From: Populus alba
Taxonomy: Eukaryota > Streptophyta > Magnoliopsida > Malpighiales > Salicaceae
DNA: 64,000 nucleotides
Assembly: GCF_005239225.2 (NCBI RefSeq)
Contig: NC_133293.1
Coordinates: 5,456,001 to 5,520,000 of the forward strand
Direction: 5' to 3'
In this document: one piece after another, positions 48,770-60,895 of the stretch
Layout of the letters: each line of letters begins with the position of its first letter
Position numbering within the stretch: position 1 is the first letter of the stretch
The notes under the pieces: generated by a model
Told to the model about the DNA's origin: nothing
Seen by the model: the letters and a program-made list of their open reading frames with translations, nothing else
The model's database searches: none
Translations under genes and position numbers: made by a program

Positions 48770-49260
48770 TGATGTGTCCACATGTTTAAGATGGATACTA
48801 CAACTTTATTGAACATGTATAATGATTTAGAAACACAGTAGAGTTAAAACCTTCAAGAACAATGAGCGCTATTGAAAAGGTATATGCAATAATATTAGGG
48901 GAGTCAAAATAAGTTTAAGAAAGATTTTAACATTTAAGTGTAACTGTTAGTAGATGCATTAAATAAGTCCTAAAAGCGATATACTTGTTCGTGGTAGCTG
49001 TTATAAAACCAAAGGACCTTGATTTTATAAACACTCAAAGAAATTGCGATGAATCCAAGATATATGCCTCATTTCAAGGTTACACAAATTTCATTCTTTA
49101 TTGTTAATGCCTAATATTTATTGTTTTCAATATATTGGTAATTACTTACAATCTAATTGTTATTGTTTTTCATGTAGAATTGTGTTGGTATGACTAATGA
49201 CACACATGTGCATGCTTGCATATCTACCGAAAATAAAATTCATTTATCAGTAGAAAAAGT
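48770..49260 (+). pseudogene. Dead PIF/Harbinger transposase fragment
   Basis: Translated pieces match the N-terminal and first catalytic part of plant PIF/Harbinger transposases: FKMDTTTLLNMYNDLETQ (about 48785-48840), VIKPKDLDF (about 49005), NPRYMPHFK (about 49052-49078, reached by a frameshift), then after a GT-AG intron (about 49080-49177) NCVGMTNDTHVHACISTEN. The family motif is DCIGAIDGTH; here the catalytic Asp is Asn and several stops interrupt the frame. The rest of the DDE domain is missing. Confidence 0.78.
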
Positions 49261-51506
49261 GTACTAGTGCAAAACATAATAATTGCTTATAGTTTTGATA
49301 TGTAGTTCACATTTGTTTAAGTAGGATAAGAAGACAATACGCACGATACACATATTTTTCTTGAGGCTATTGACAATATTAATATAAGATTTTCCAAACC
49401 ACTGGAAGTTAGTTAAATAGTAAAAAATGAATGTTAACTTAACTATAATAAATTGCATCTTTATTTACTAAATTAATTACAAATTCATAACTTGTTTGTA
49501 ATTGGAGAGAAATACTATTTAACTGATGTTGGATATTCAAATGTATTGTTCTAGGATTAAGGGAACAATAACATATAGGGGGTGAATTAGGTGTTTCACA
49601 AATATTAACAAATAATTTATTTTAAAAAAATTAAGCATAATAAACACAATAACCACTAATATAATTAAAGTGCTTAAAATAAGAAGTAAAAAAGGAGAGA
49701 TTGCAAACTCGGTTTTTAATATGGTTCGAAAAGATTACATTCACACCTCAAGTACCAATCATACTTGAGTATTATATTCTTTTACTAATCCAAGTTAAAG
49801 ATACAATATCCTTGATGAATCTATATCCTGCTTATATACCACTTAGAGATGTCTCATTCTCAAGATTGTTCTATTGGTGACAATACCTCACTAATACCAA
49901 GAGTTTATCCAAACTTTTAAGTTTTTACAAGTGTGATTTTGTAGTAACAAAATACTTACTCAATAGAGTGGATTTTACAATTGAGAATTTATGATCTCTA
50001 TAGCTTATTCAATAGCAATTAAGGGATTTCATAGTGTTTAAATGTTGCGAGAATGAGAATGTATATTTTTGTGTAAAAGCATGAAGATTGTAATTCACAA
50101 ATCCATACAAAACTAAAGTTTAAATTATAGTTGCATCAATGGCATTACATAACTACATTAGAGGGAAGTTGCAAGATAATGTAGCATTTGCATGATTTGA
50201 TCGCCATCCTAATTTTTTTTGCTAATGTTTTAGCTAATATTTTTGCAAACTCAAAAAGCCATGGATACCAAAGACCTTCTCGGATGGATTCTGTACGTGA
50301 TGAAATTGCAAATAGTTTAATGGAATAATAAAAGTAGGACCTTAATAAATGATTCTTGATTTCATGATGTATTAATAATTCAATCTATAATATTTTAATT
50401 CAAAAAATACAAAATTAATACATGTTATTTTTAGTTATTTTATTATCACAATCACTTTCAAAAGCAATTTTAACCAAACATTTTTAAACTCCTTTTTATT
50501 CAACATCAATCTCAACCATTGTTTTAACTAAATTTATATTTTATCAAATCAAGCACAACTGAAAGTATTTTTTAAAAAACTATAACCACAAAAGCTATCA
50601 CAATGCCTAACACACCTTAGGAGTGTTTCTTGTGTGAATTAACCATCAATTGTGTGAAAAATAATTTAAATTTGTTACAATGAAAAAGAAAAAAAAAGGA
50701 TCAAAATTAAAAAAAAAAGCAAGCATTTTCTTTTTTCTGCTCAAGAGATATGGAAAACTATAGTATGACCCTTAAAGTTTTAAATCTTTTCATATTTGAT
50801 TTCTATTATTTGAGAATTTTATATTTAGATGCTAAACTTTATTTTGTTTGTGTTTTGATCCCTCCATGTTGAGGGAGGAGAGATAAAGCAAATGGAAAAA
50901 GAAAGAAGAGAGATAAAACGTTTAGTTGTTTACATTCCAGCAATAAAAATGGTTGATATTTGTATCAACGAGTTTTTTTAAAGAGTGAAGTTCCATGAAA
51001 GTGGTTTGGAACTTTCATTTCGCTGGGAAAAGGATGTCTAACCTCGTATGGTTTTTTTTAATCGGTTTAATTTCTTATTTTTTGGACCAATTTATAGTAT
51101 TTTGGGGTTAAAATAGATTTATTTAGGTTTCTAAGATCTTTTTATGTGTTTTCAGATGGAAAGAATCCATAACTTAATTTTTCAGGCACTTGAAATGGCT
51201 AGATATTAAAACAAGTGACAACACATTATCTGCCTAGATAAAAGATGTTTTGCTCATTTTTTTTTTAAAATATTGTCCACCTATTTGAGAAAAAAAAGGC
51301 CACTCATACAGTCTTGCCATTGCAAGCCTAAACACGTTTGGCTCCTTTCTTGGGTTAGCCACTCAATTCAATCCTGATGACTCAACACCTGACCTGTTTT
51401 TACATTACCCCTCAATTTCTTTTTAAAAAATAAAATAAAAATTCACTATAAATAAAAATATTTAGAACGATAGTTAAAATATTATCCAATTTTGCATTAT
51501 TTTTAG

Positions 51507-51546
<40 letters not shown>

Positions 51547-53300
51547 ATTAGCAATTAATTTATGAGTTATTATATACAAACTTAATTTCAAAACTTATAA
51601 AACAATATGCTAATGAATATTATTTGAAAATAAAATATCAGTTGTTCTATTAATATTTTGCATGATTTTTTTATATTAATGATTTTTTATTTTTTCATTG
51701 CATACAAATCACAAGGTCATGATTTTATTTTTTATTAAGCCTTATGTTTTAGATCATGATAAGTTTTTGTTTTAAAAGCAATAATTCTCGTAAAAAAAAT
51801 ATTCATTAAAATAAATAAATAAACAAGGTAATGAAGTTTTGATTGAAGAGATATATTTTTTCTTTCTTAATTAAAATGATTGATATTTTTATGAATATTT
51901 GTTTTAATGGTTTTTAGTATTTTATTTGAAAAAAAAAACATGAAGCTAATAAAAAGTATAAGTTTATGTAAGAACAAAAAAAACATGCATTAATAAGAAA
52001 ATGAAAATTTATCTAATAAAAGTTAATTCTTTTTGAAATTTAAATCATTGTCATTCTTACAAATATTTATTTTATTAAAGCTTAACTAAATAAAAAATAA
52101 TTTTAAAAATTGCCTCACAACATTGCACAATGATAAAAAAACAATAGTAATCACTAATAATTATACATGAGTAAGATTGTGAATTTCTAAAAAATATATA
52201 TAATAATCTTATAACACATGTTACGCTACAGATAAGATTTTAAGTTAATTCATAATAATAGAAGAATATGTTAATGTTATAGATGCGTATTATTATATCA
52301 TAATTTTTCTAACTAAAAACACAAAAATATTGTTTACACTTAATAAAAAAAATGAACCAATAAATTAAGAAAGAGTTGTTATTCAAATTAAAAACAATAA
52401 TAAAAAGATAATATTTTCTTAAAATAAAATAAAATAAAAAGATTGAGTGTGCAAATGTATAACTACACCTTTTCTTTTTAATTCACACATTTTTATTTTT
52501 ATTATCTTAGAGGTTAATGTTTTCTTACCAATAACAAATGATTTTAATTTTATAAATACATCATAATAGTTTATTTATATTAAATATAAAAGATAGATTA
52601 CAATACTCTCTTTGAAATATTATAAAAATAAAAAATTGAGAAAATAGTGAACTAAATAAATTTAAAAACCGCAGAGAGGGGAATAATTTAAATTTAAATT
52701 TAAATATTAATGAAAAATAAAAAATACATAAAAGAAGGAGGGTATTTAAATAATTTTTTTTAAAAATAATGTAAATTAAAAAAAAAACAGTCACGTGTTA
52801 TTGGATTTGGCAAGACACGCCTATGCATCTAGCCAACTACCTAAGCGCGTGTGACATGGGCTAATTTATTTGATGGAGCAGATGAAGCGCCGTTACCTCC
52901 TTCAATGTGGTAGATGATTTGGCCTTTTTATCTATTAACTTCGTCAACGCCATGTAAATTTCAATATTCTTTTTAAATATATAAAACATCTAAAAGAAAG
53001 AACAAACGACTTTAGATTAAAAATGGAATTTTTTTTTCGGTAAAACAAAAGATATTATAAGATAGGGTTTTTTCAGTCATGTTTGATTATTTTGCACCGT
53101 TATTTCAACAAGTTTTCTTAATTTCAAGCAAAACGGTGCAGCGAAATTACAAGAAAATGGTGACTAGAGCCCCCATCACTGTTCACAGCAAGTAATCTGA
53201 ATTTATTTCTCCTCAACAAGCTTAATTTCTAGTGTTTCGAATAACACAAGAACCTTAATTTCTAGTATTTCAAGTTTCCCAGGAGGCAACAATGGTTTCT
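49261..53300. other. AT-rich intergenic region
   Basis: The segment at about 49570-50200 starts with a GGGGGTGAATTAGGTGTTT block of a kind common in plant repeats, but I could not classify it. A (TA)n run lies at 51509-51543. From 51.4 to 52.8 kb the sequence is extremely A/T-rich. No gene is supported. The last 150 bp is the 3' side of the GST gene. Confidence 0.45.
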
Positions 53301-54114
53301 TTAGGAGGTCGAGCTGGCTGCTTTGAATTTGGCCAGAACCTTGGCAAACTCAACAAGCTTCTGTGTCTCTGGAAGAACATCCTTCACAGCAGGATGTGAA
53401 GAAAAACTAGTAGCCCATTTGAAGAGGCTAGGAGTCTTGGTTTCATCAATCAGCTTCACTCCATTCGTCTTCTCTGTGGCTCTCAACCACCCCAAAAAGG
53501 AACCAAATGCAATGTCAAGGTACCCGATCTGATCTCCTCCAAAGAAACCCTTCCCTTTGCTGCACCTGCTAAATGCATCCTCCAGCATCATCACCCCTTC
53601 TCCTGCTTGCTCTATCAACGCCTTCCGAGCCGCCTCCTCTCCGGCTGTTGCAATGCTTCTCATCGTGGGAAACCACTGCGTATATTCAATATGATCAGGG
53701 AAAGATCAGGACAACACAACAATAAAGAAATCCAGAATCAGAACGTCGCAAATAATGAATCTAGAGATTGAGAGATGGAGATCAGAGAGGTGGTACCTTC
53801 TCATCGAGATAGGCAGCCCAAAACCGAGCAAGGGCACGATCATAAGGATCGGAGGGGAGGATGGAAGGTCCAGAAGACCAAACCTCATCGATGTACTCCA
53901 CTATCACAAGAGATTCACAAATGGGCTTGCCATCATGAATCAGAACTGGGATTTTCTTATGGACAGGGTTTGATTCAAGAAGAAGCTGGCTTTTGGATCC
54001 CAGTGTTTCCTCAAGAAACTCATACCCCTCAGATTTAATATTAAGGGCAATTCTTGGCCTCATCACAAAAGGGCTCGGCCATGCCCCTATAAGCTTCACA
54101 TCACTCTTAGCCAT
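53301..54114 (-). CDS. Tau-class glutathione S-transferase, two exons
   Basis: Exon 1 is 54114-53797 (106 codons) and exon 2 is 53675-53301, joined in phase 0 (AAG|GTACC donor, GCAG|TGG acceptor), giving 230 residues. The start [24 protein letters not shown] places the catalytic serine at residue 14. The glutathione site motifs [16 protein letters not shown] (54-69) and the following EYIDE helix are intact. The C-terminal helical domain begins at [21 protein letters not shown] and contains [19 protein letters not shown]. Length and one-intron structure are standard for plant GSTU genes. The enzyme conjugates glutathione to electrophiles such as herbicides and oxylipins in the cytosol. GSTU13/GSTU17-like Arabidopsis proteins are the closest I recall. 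Confidence 0.96.
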
Positions 54115-55269
54115 GATCGATAATATCAAGCCACACAAGGTTCTTCGAGTGTGTGTGTTCGACAATGCAAGACGTATTTATTTGGAGTTGGTGTGCGGTG
54201 TGAAAACATATTGCAGCCTCGCGGGTAGTTGGAACACATGGCTGTGCTTTCCTGTACTACAATCCTAGCATTTATTAGGCGGAGATTTCTCTGTACCTAA
54301 AACATCTGCCCGACGCTACACCATGTTCACACTGAGAATGAATGGCAAAAATGAAATTATTCTGTGGTGAAGAAGCTCACCACGTAGTAATTTGACATTT
54401 GCCATCAGGCAGTTGAAGGCTCTTATACGCGTACGGTGTGCTTGTGCTTGAATAATGTTTTTATTTTAAATTAATTTTTTTTTATAATTGATATTAAAAA
54501 TAAAATTTTAAAAATAAATAAAAGTGTTTTAATATGTTACCAAACATCTCATTATTTTTTTTTTTACACTTGCAAATATAAAAGTTAAAAAATAAACAAA
54601 CATACACGTAGTAATTCCATATTTGACATTGAACAGTTAAAAGCTATATAATTCATGTAGTGATATAATTGAATTGTTGTTTTTATTTTTTATTTTAAAT
54701 TAATTTTTTTATGGATGTTATAAAAAGTGAAATTTAAAAAATAAATAAAAATATTATTTTATTATATTTTTAAATACAATAAAAGTAACACAAAATAAAT
54801 TCCCATTAATTGGAGTTTCTTTCTTCAAAGTAGCACATCACAGAAAAAACATATATGAAAAGTAGTAAATTAACAAATTCCAACAATATAGTATAATTTA
54901 GTGAGTTGCAGACATTTATGACTTTTTTAAAAAAGGAGATGGAATTTTGTTTTTGTTTTTTTTTTTTTAATTTTAAAATTCTTTAAAAGATAAAATTTAA
55001 AAAGTAAATAAATATTAGTTTTAATTTCAAGTTGTGATAAATACAATATGTACTTAAATTTTAAAAAATGATAATGGTGAATGATGGTGAGCATAAATAA
55101 TAGAAAATTCTTCTAAAATAAAAATTCAATCTACATTATTAGGATTTATTAGGGATTAAGCTTGAATGGAATCAATAATATGAGTTTTTATCTCTTCATT
55201 GATTTCATTCATTTTAAAATTATGACTACACGAAGTTTTTTTTTTACCTTTAAATTTGAACTAGTCTTT
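54115..55269. other. GST promoter side and AT-rich spacer
   Basis: The first 350 bp is GST upstream sequence. Two miniature repeat copies (about 54455-54560, 54680-54800) follow. No gene. Confidence 0.5.
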
Positions 55270-56234
55270 GGATCCTAGTTCTGAAGTCCTTATTTTTTTC
55301 CCTTCAAAGTCTCCTTTTAAGGCGGGCATAAAATTTCTATCACTTATGACTTCTTACTTTATGCGCTTAGTTACTACCATAATATTGGTGAATTGTTGTG
55401 CCGAACTACCCATCAGATGCTTGTAGTACGACACCTTAAGCGTTGGCAAATAGAGTGACCATTTCTTTGTCCAAAGGTGGGGGATGCACATGTGCAGCTA
55501 GATTTCTCCATCTTTAAGTGTATTCCCTTATGCTTTCTTTGTCTTTTTACTCCAAATTGGTTAAACTAGTTTTATCGGGAGTGATACTTATATTGTACTT
55601 GTACTACTTGACAAATACATCCATCATATCTTTCCATCTGCGGATTTTGGTATTGTCTAGTTTCATGTACCAACTCAATATTTCCCTACTCAAACTATCT
55701 TGAAAAAAATACATTAGCAGTTTATCAAAATAGGACTTGAGATGAGTCATAGGGCATTGAGTTCTAGTGTATTTGATAAACTCGGGAATATGAAACTTCT
55801 TCAGTACAACTACATTCAAGACCAGACACATTTCTGTGGCATATACTGAGTTATAAAAGTCTACTGTTTTAATAGCCCTGATTCTGGCTTTTAGTGCTAC
55901 CATCTTATCTTGATCAATGTCATCAAATGACTTTGTCTTGTAGGATTCATTGACAAATGCATCTACAACTGCAGGGGTTGGCGCCAATGCTGCTGACTGC
56001 ACAAATACTGGATTGTGTTAGGGATTTTAACCATGTTCACCCATTCTTTCTTTGAGTTATTGTTGGGTTCTGAACAAAGGTGATGGGTCGGTTAGAAAGA
56101 CCTTCACCAAAGGCATTTCTAAGAGCTTGCTCGAGTAAGCTAGTGAGGCGAGCTACGCTAACTTTTAGAGACTCCAATTCTTCTTGAAAATGAGCATCAC
56201 GGTGAGCATGCTCTTTATCTTCCATATTTCTCAA
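55270..56234 (-). pseudogene. Second Ogre/Tat-like gag, frameshifted
   Basis: Reading right to left: coiled-coil start MRNMEDKEHAHRDAHFQEEL with RLTSLLEQALRNAFGEG (56234-56037); after a frame break, PEFIKYTRTQCP, YFFQDSLSREILSWYMKLD and KIRRWKDMMDVFVK (56002-55604); then frameshifted remnants including HLMGSSAQQFTNI (about 55380-55430). It is a homologue of the gag at 41935-42927 from a different subfamily. Confidence 0.82.
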
Positions 56235-56889
56235 TCGAAGTCAAGTGTTGTAGACTCTTCAGGGACCTATATTTCAACTTAATACATGCACATATGTTAT
56301 TTACAATGAATGAATGTATATGTATAAATGTAAATGTGTGTACATGCACATCGGGTATGGATGGTGAAAACCCATATGATCATCTCATATGCTTTTTAGA
56401 AAAGTCATGGTTTTAGCTAAGAAAATCCTATAGAGTTCAAGATTATTGATAAGGTTTGTCTTGATGAATTATTAGCGAGTTCGTACCATAAAGGCAAGTT
56501 GTAGACCATTACATGATAGGTAGGCTTTCTACCCGGTCTAAAAAAGGCCTATGAACTACCTAGCGACCACTTTGCATGAAGGTAGTATAGGGATTTCCAA
56601 GAAATGATTGGGGAATGGTTTGACTGCCATTACCGAGTAAACACTCAATTCATAGTTGGATGTTTTACGAATCTGAACCCTAATTGAAAGTCATGAGGCA
56701 GACCGTTACTCCTCATTTAACCTAAAAATATGTTTTAGTGCATTAATTCATACCCGATGTACTTATGCATGAGCAATATAAAAATGTATGATACAGTAGT
56801 AAAAATGCGAGTTAAAATTAAACAGACCAAAATAAACAAAAAAATAATTAAACAAGCACAACTTAGTCCAACTAGGTAAGATGTTTTCT

Positions 56890-56905
56890 AGTGGAGTCAT
56901 AATTT
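56890..56905 (-). other. Degenerate primer-binding site
   Basis: On the minus strand ATGACTCCACTAGAAAA follows the LTR edge. It resembles the TGGCGACTCTGCTGGGGA type site of the 37-46 kb element with several changes. Confidence 0.5.
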
Positions 56906-59460
56906 TGTCGTGGGGCGACGTCAAATGACACACTTTTAGCCTCCTGGGATGTATTCGGAAGGAAAGGGTTTTGAATTTAATTATAAAATTATGATTATAA
57001 GGTTCAAGAGCTGCCAGCTAGTATTATGGTTACTAGAAAACCTATGGTCTGCGAGAGTTCGGGTAAGAGACTGGTTATGCAATGAGAAGATGCATCACCT
57101 CCAGTGCATCATACTTAAGGTAAACTGCATTGTTTTTTACTGTTTTTCTAGGTCAAGTTTCTATTCGTTGGTCTTTTTATAAGGTCTAATGTAGATTTCC
57201 TTTCATGAGGAAGTCTTTATCTTATCGGGTTAAATCCTAACATTTTTAAAGTCTAAATTTTGCACTTTGTATCTTTAATACTTGAAGGTATACTTTACTG
57301 TGTAGTTTTACACCCTTAAGTATTAAAGTTTACAGCTAAACCCTAAAACTTTAAATATCAAATGAATAAAATGTTTGGTGAGGATTTTTGATATTTTAGC
57401 TAAACCCCAATGGATAACCATAAACTGATTACGATATATATTTTTTTTGCATTTTTAAAACATGAAAAAGATGCAATTTTTTTTTAATGAAAATATACTT
57501 AGAAAACTTTTAGGATTCGGTCGTATGCATGAAAACAAAATAATTTTTTTTTTATAGAGGAAATTAATTTAAAATTTTTTAAGACTGTTTTCTAATTTTC
57601 AAATTTTTTTTTAGAAAACGTTTAGGAGAAAACTGAGTATTTTAATCTAGATTTGTATCTTACAGTGTAAACATATAGCTCAAAATTAATGCAAAATTGG
57701 TAGAAAATATGCAAGAAAATCATAAAAAATTTTGAAAGGACTTTTGAATTTATTTTTATTTTTTTTATATAATATTATATTATTAAATATAAATTGAGCT
57801 GGACTTGGCCCAATTAGGTTGGGCTAACTAGCGGACCAATAGACCCTTTTTTTTTTAGGTGGGCTAGATCTAGCCCTGCCCATGACCCACGTGGTCGCTA
57901 GCCCAACCTAGTGACTATGTTAATTAATTAGCCACTGCATGTAGAAATGAATTATGTATGCAGCATCCACAAGGGAAGAAGAAGAAGGGGGGAATGTTGC
58001 TTGGCATTGGGTTGTGGTCGTGATGAAGAGGTTCGACAGGTGGCTCGAGAGGCGTTGATGGAAGAAATGGTTGCCAATGTTAGTTGTGGAAGGAAGAAGC
58101 AGAAGCTTGCAAAGGAGAGAGTAAAGCTCGCGATGACTGTTTCTGACGCGAGGTGGCTGGGTGGTGGTCATGTTGGCGACTCATAGTAGTTTTGAGTTCG
58201 TGGTTAATGAGGACACAACAATTAAGGAGGAGGAGGAATGACTGAGATCAACGATGGAGGGAGAGAAGAAAGAGGATGGAAAAACGAGGGTAGGTGCTAG
58301 TTTTTTTCAAACTTTGGCTTTAGATTTCTTCCTTCTCAAGCCATGAAATCCACCCTTATTTACAAGGGGTGGAAGAGGAATTTTTTTCTTTAATGGTGCC
58401 AAATCTTGGCCCTTGATTCGACCCGGAAGGATCCCAACCATTCACTCAAAGTTGCCATCACGACCTGAAAAGTTACTGCAGAAGGGGCTGATTATGTTGG
58501 TCATTTTGGAGTGGTGCCATAACCATTATGATGTCAATTGAGCAGGAAAGACCATACTCGGGTGTTGTCATACGTCAGACCATCGTTTGTGTGCAAGTTT
58601 TGTCGAATTTGGTGTAGAGATAAGACATTAAATGCTTTGAGAAAAAGATTATCGAGCAGTGTTTTTTTACTTAAATGAAGAAGAAGATGAATAGTCATTA
58701 GACGATGCATCGTTCCCCCCCTTTTTTATTGTAAAATAAAGCTGTTTTTAGGATTTAGGGTTTTAATTTAGAAGTTTGATCAAATATCAATGGGGTCATC
58801 CTACTTTTAAGTTTTTTCAATTTCATCTCTAATTAACCTTAAACTTCCAATTTTATACAATTTTACCTATCCGAACTTCAATTTTAGCCTTGAATTTTAA
58901 CGCCTCTTTCATTTTTGTTCTTAGTCTTGGATTTATGTAATTTGACCCTCAATTGACCATTAAACTTTTAATTCTCTTCAATTTCACCTCTAATTTCAAT
59001 CAATTGAGTCATCATAGTTCGACGCATTTTGCAAAATGGTCCCTGGCTATTTGTTTTTAATTTAGCCTTTAATTGATCTCTAAAACTTTAATTTTCTTGC
59101 AATTTTACCCCTAATTTGAACCAATTGACTTTGTAAAAATTAAATTTGGTCTCTTGCACTTCCAACCTCACAATTAAGCCCAAATTAGGCTCCCAAAACT
59201 TAATGTTTCACCAATTAAGCCCCTAATACAATTAATTTAACTCATTTAAAGTATAATTAAGTCCTTGTATCTAATTAAATCCTTTAATTGGATCCAAATT
59301 AATTCTTAAGCATAATTAAACTTTAATTTGGCCCAAAATTAAATTAAATTGGCCTATTAAAAATCTAAGTATGTTCTTATATTTAATTTTTATGCATATT
59401 CATCCAACAATGATTTAATATGACATTAAATCTGCATTATCTTTTCAGTTTTGGATATAA
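56906..59460 (-). mobile_element. 5' LTR of the second Ogre/Tat-like element
   Basis: Starts TGTCGTGGGG at 56906. It is colinear with the solo LTR at 2235-4822 through shared blocks (AGTATTATGGTTACTAG near 57020, TTTAATACTTGAAGG near 57285, CTGCATGTAGAAATGAATTATG near 57935, and the AATTAAxCCC tail from about 58790). Similarity fades near 59460, about 120 bp before the expected end. The opposite LTR was not found left of the gag, so the element is truncated. Confidence 0.78.
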
Positions 59461-60518
59461 TAGGAGTACAATTATGCTCCCGATTTCATCCAAAATTGCA
59501 GTTTAATTTTTTTACATTTGAAATCTAGGTGACCCGGTTGACTTGACATGACCCGGTCAACACCTGGCCTCAAAACCGTTGACTTTTTTTAATTTTTTTT
59601 TACTAAAACGACGTCGTTTTGATTTTTTTTAAAAAAAATTGACCCAGCCGACTCGATGACCAAGTCAAGACCTGGTGACCTGCTCAAATCTCGGAACCCA
59701 GGCCTTAGACCGGGCCGGGACTTAAAACTGTGGTTTTGTTAATTTAAACAAGACATGAAATCATTTGTTGAACGGTAAAGTTCTATGTCCAGCTTAGGTT
59801 TGTTATCGTCAATTGCCAACCTATGAACGGTTAGGTTCTTTCCATCATCCATTGAATTGTAGATGGAAGCCGATGGTAAGGAAGGCTGTAAGAATATTTA
59901 TCTGCTTCTTCTAATCATCCATCATTCCAGCTGAACCAACTTGTCTTTGTTCATAGCCACATCCTTTCTGATATCTAACACAAAAATGGGATACAAGAGT
60001 TCCAGTTACCTAGTCACATTTCTCTGATTAAGTATTATTATATCCACATTCAAGGTCAAATGTTATTCACATCTAATTCACAAGTTATACGAGTTAATTC
60101 ACAAGTCAATACAAATAATGTTATTTTGAACTAGAATATACAACATTTCTTGGAATTGGCATGGCTTGATCGATCAGGTTGTGATGGCCCTACCAAGTTT
60201 TTACCAAATCAAATTCCGTCAAAAAACTATCTAAAAACGGATACAACAGAAATTTGATGATTAAATACTCATTAAAAATTTCATGAAGAAAGAAAATTAG
60301 ATATTAATTAGGAACCAAAACAAAGCTCTGTGCAATATTTTTGCCAACTTAATCAATCGATCATTTTCTCCTTATTCTTTTCCTACCTCCATTGTTATTC
60401 CGAAAGAAGAAATCCCAAACCATGAGGTACAAAAAACCCAGCACAGGCTAGCTCCTGCTTATCGAATCCCTGGAACTGAGCGGGCTGGCATCTCTGTTAA
60501 TTTCTCCATTGCCTTGTG
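59461..60518. other. Spacer with GGTTGACC-type repeat and upstream region of the kinase exon
   Basis: 59530-59720 contains GACCCGGTTGACTTGACATG-type segments and the perfect palindrome AAAACGACGTCGTTTT (59605-59620). It is probably part of a repeat, but I cannot say of which class. The rest up to the TATA box at 60519 shows no gene. Confidence 0.45.
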
Positions 60519-60528
60519 TATATAAAAA
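60519..60528 (+). promoter_or_regulatory. TATA box of the kinase exon
   Basis: TATATAAAAA lies 92 bp upstream of the ATG at 60620, a normal plant promoter distance. It argues that the exon was once a genuine gene start. Confidence 0.55.
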
Positions 60529-60619
60529 GACTTCCCATGCCTTGCATCATCTCACACTCATTTCTCAAACATGAGACTTCACAAGAAAAACAAACCTATT
60601 CAAGATCTAGACCAAAGCA

Positions 60620-60835
60620 ATGTCAACTTCATCCATGGCTGATGAACTAGACCTAGAATCCAAAAGTGTTCAACTCTTATACCCAACATACCCAAATGCA
60701 TACAAAATCTTGGAAGAGATTGGTGGTGGAGGTGCTGGTGCCACAATTCACAAAGCAATATGTGTCCACAACCAGTGGAAGTCAAGTTTGGTTACAATCA
60801 AAATCATTGATCTTGAACAATCTCTAGCCGACTTG
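60620..60835 (+). pseudogene. Orphan first exon of a STE20/SPS1-type (BLUS1-like) kinase
   Basis: 72 codons from ATG to a phase-0 donor (GACTTG|GTAAGG). The translation has YPTYPNAYKILEEIGGGGAGATIHKA, here in two parts: the YKILEEIG strand and the GxGxxG glycine loop, followed by VTIKIIDLEQSLADL with the VAIK lysine. This is the beginning of a BLUS1/SPS1-related serine/threonine kinase. In relatives I recall, the next exon continues with an xxRxE segment; nothing like it is found between 60836 and the PPR stop at 60896, or up to 64000. Reading through the donor gives an unrelated tail. It is most likely a truncated gene, though a very long intron beyond the window cannot be excluded. Confidence 0.7.
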
Positions 60836-60895
60836 GTAAGGAGTAATGACTGTCTATGTTCATCTAAAAAATCTTGCATAAAATGCAAAGCAAAA

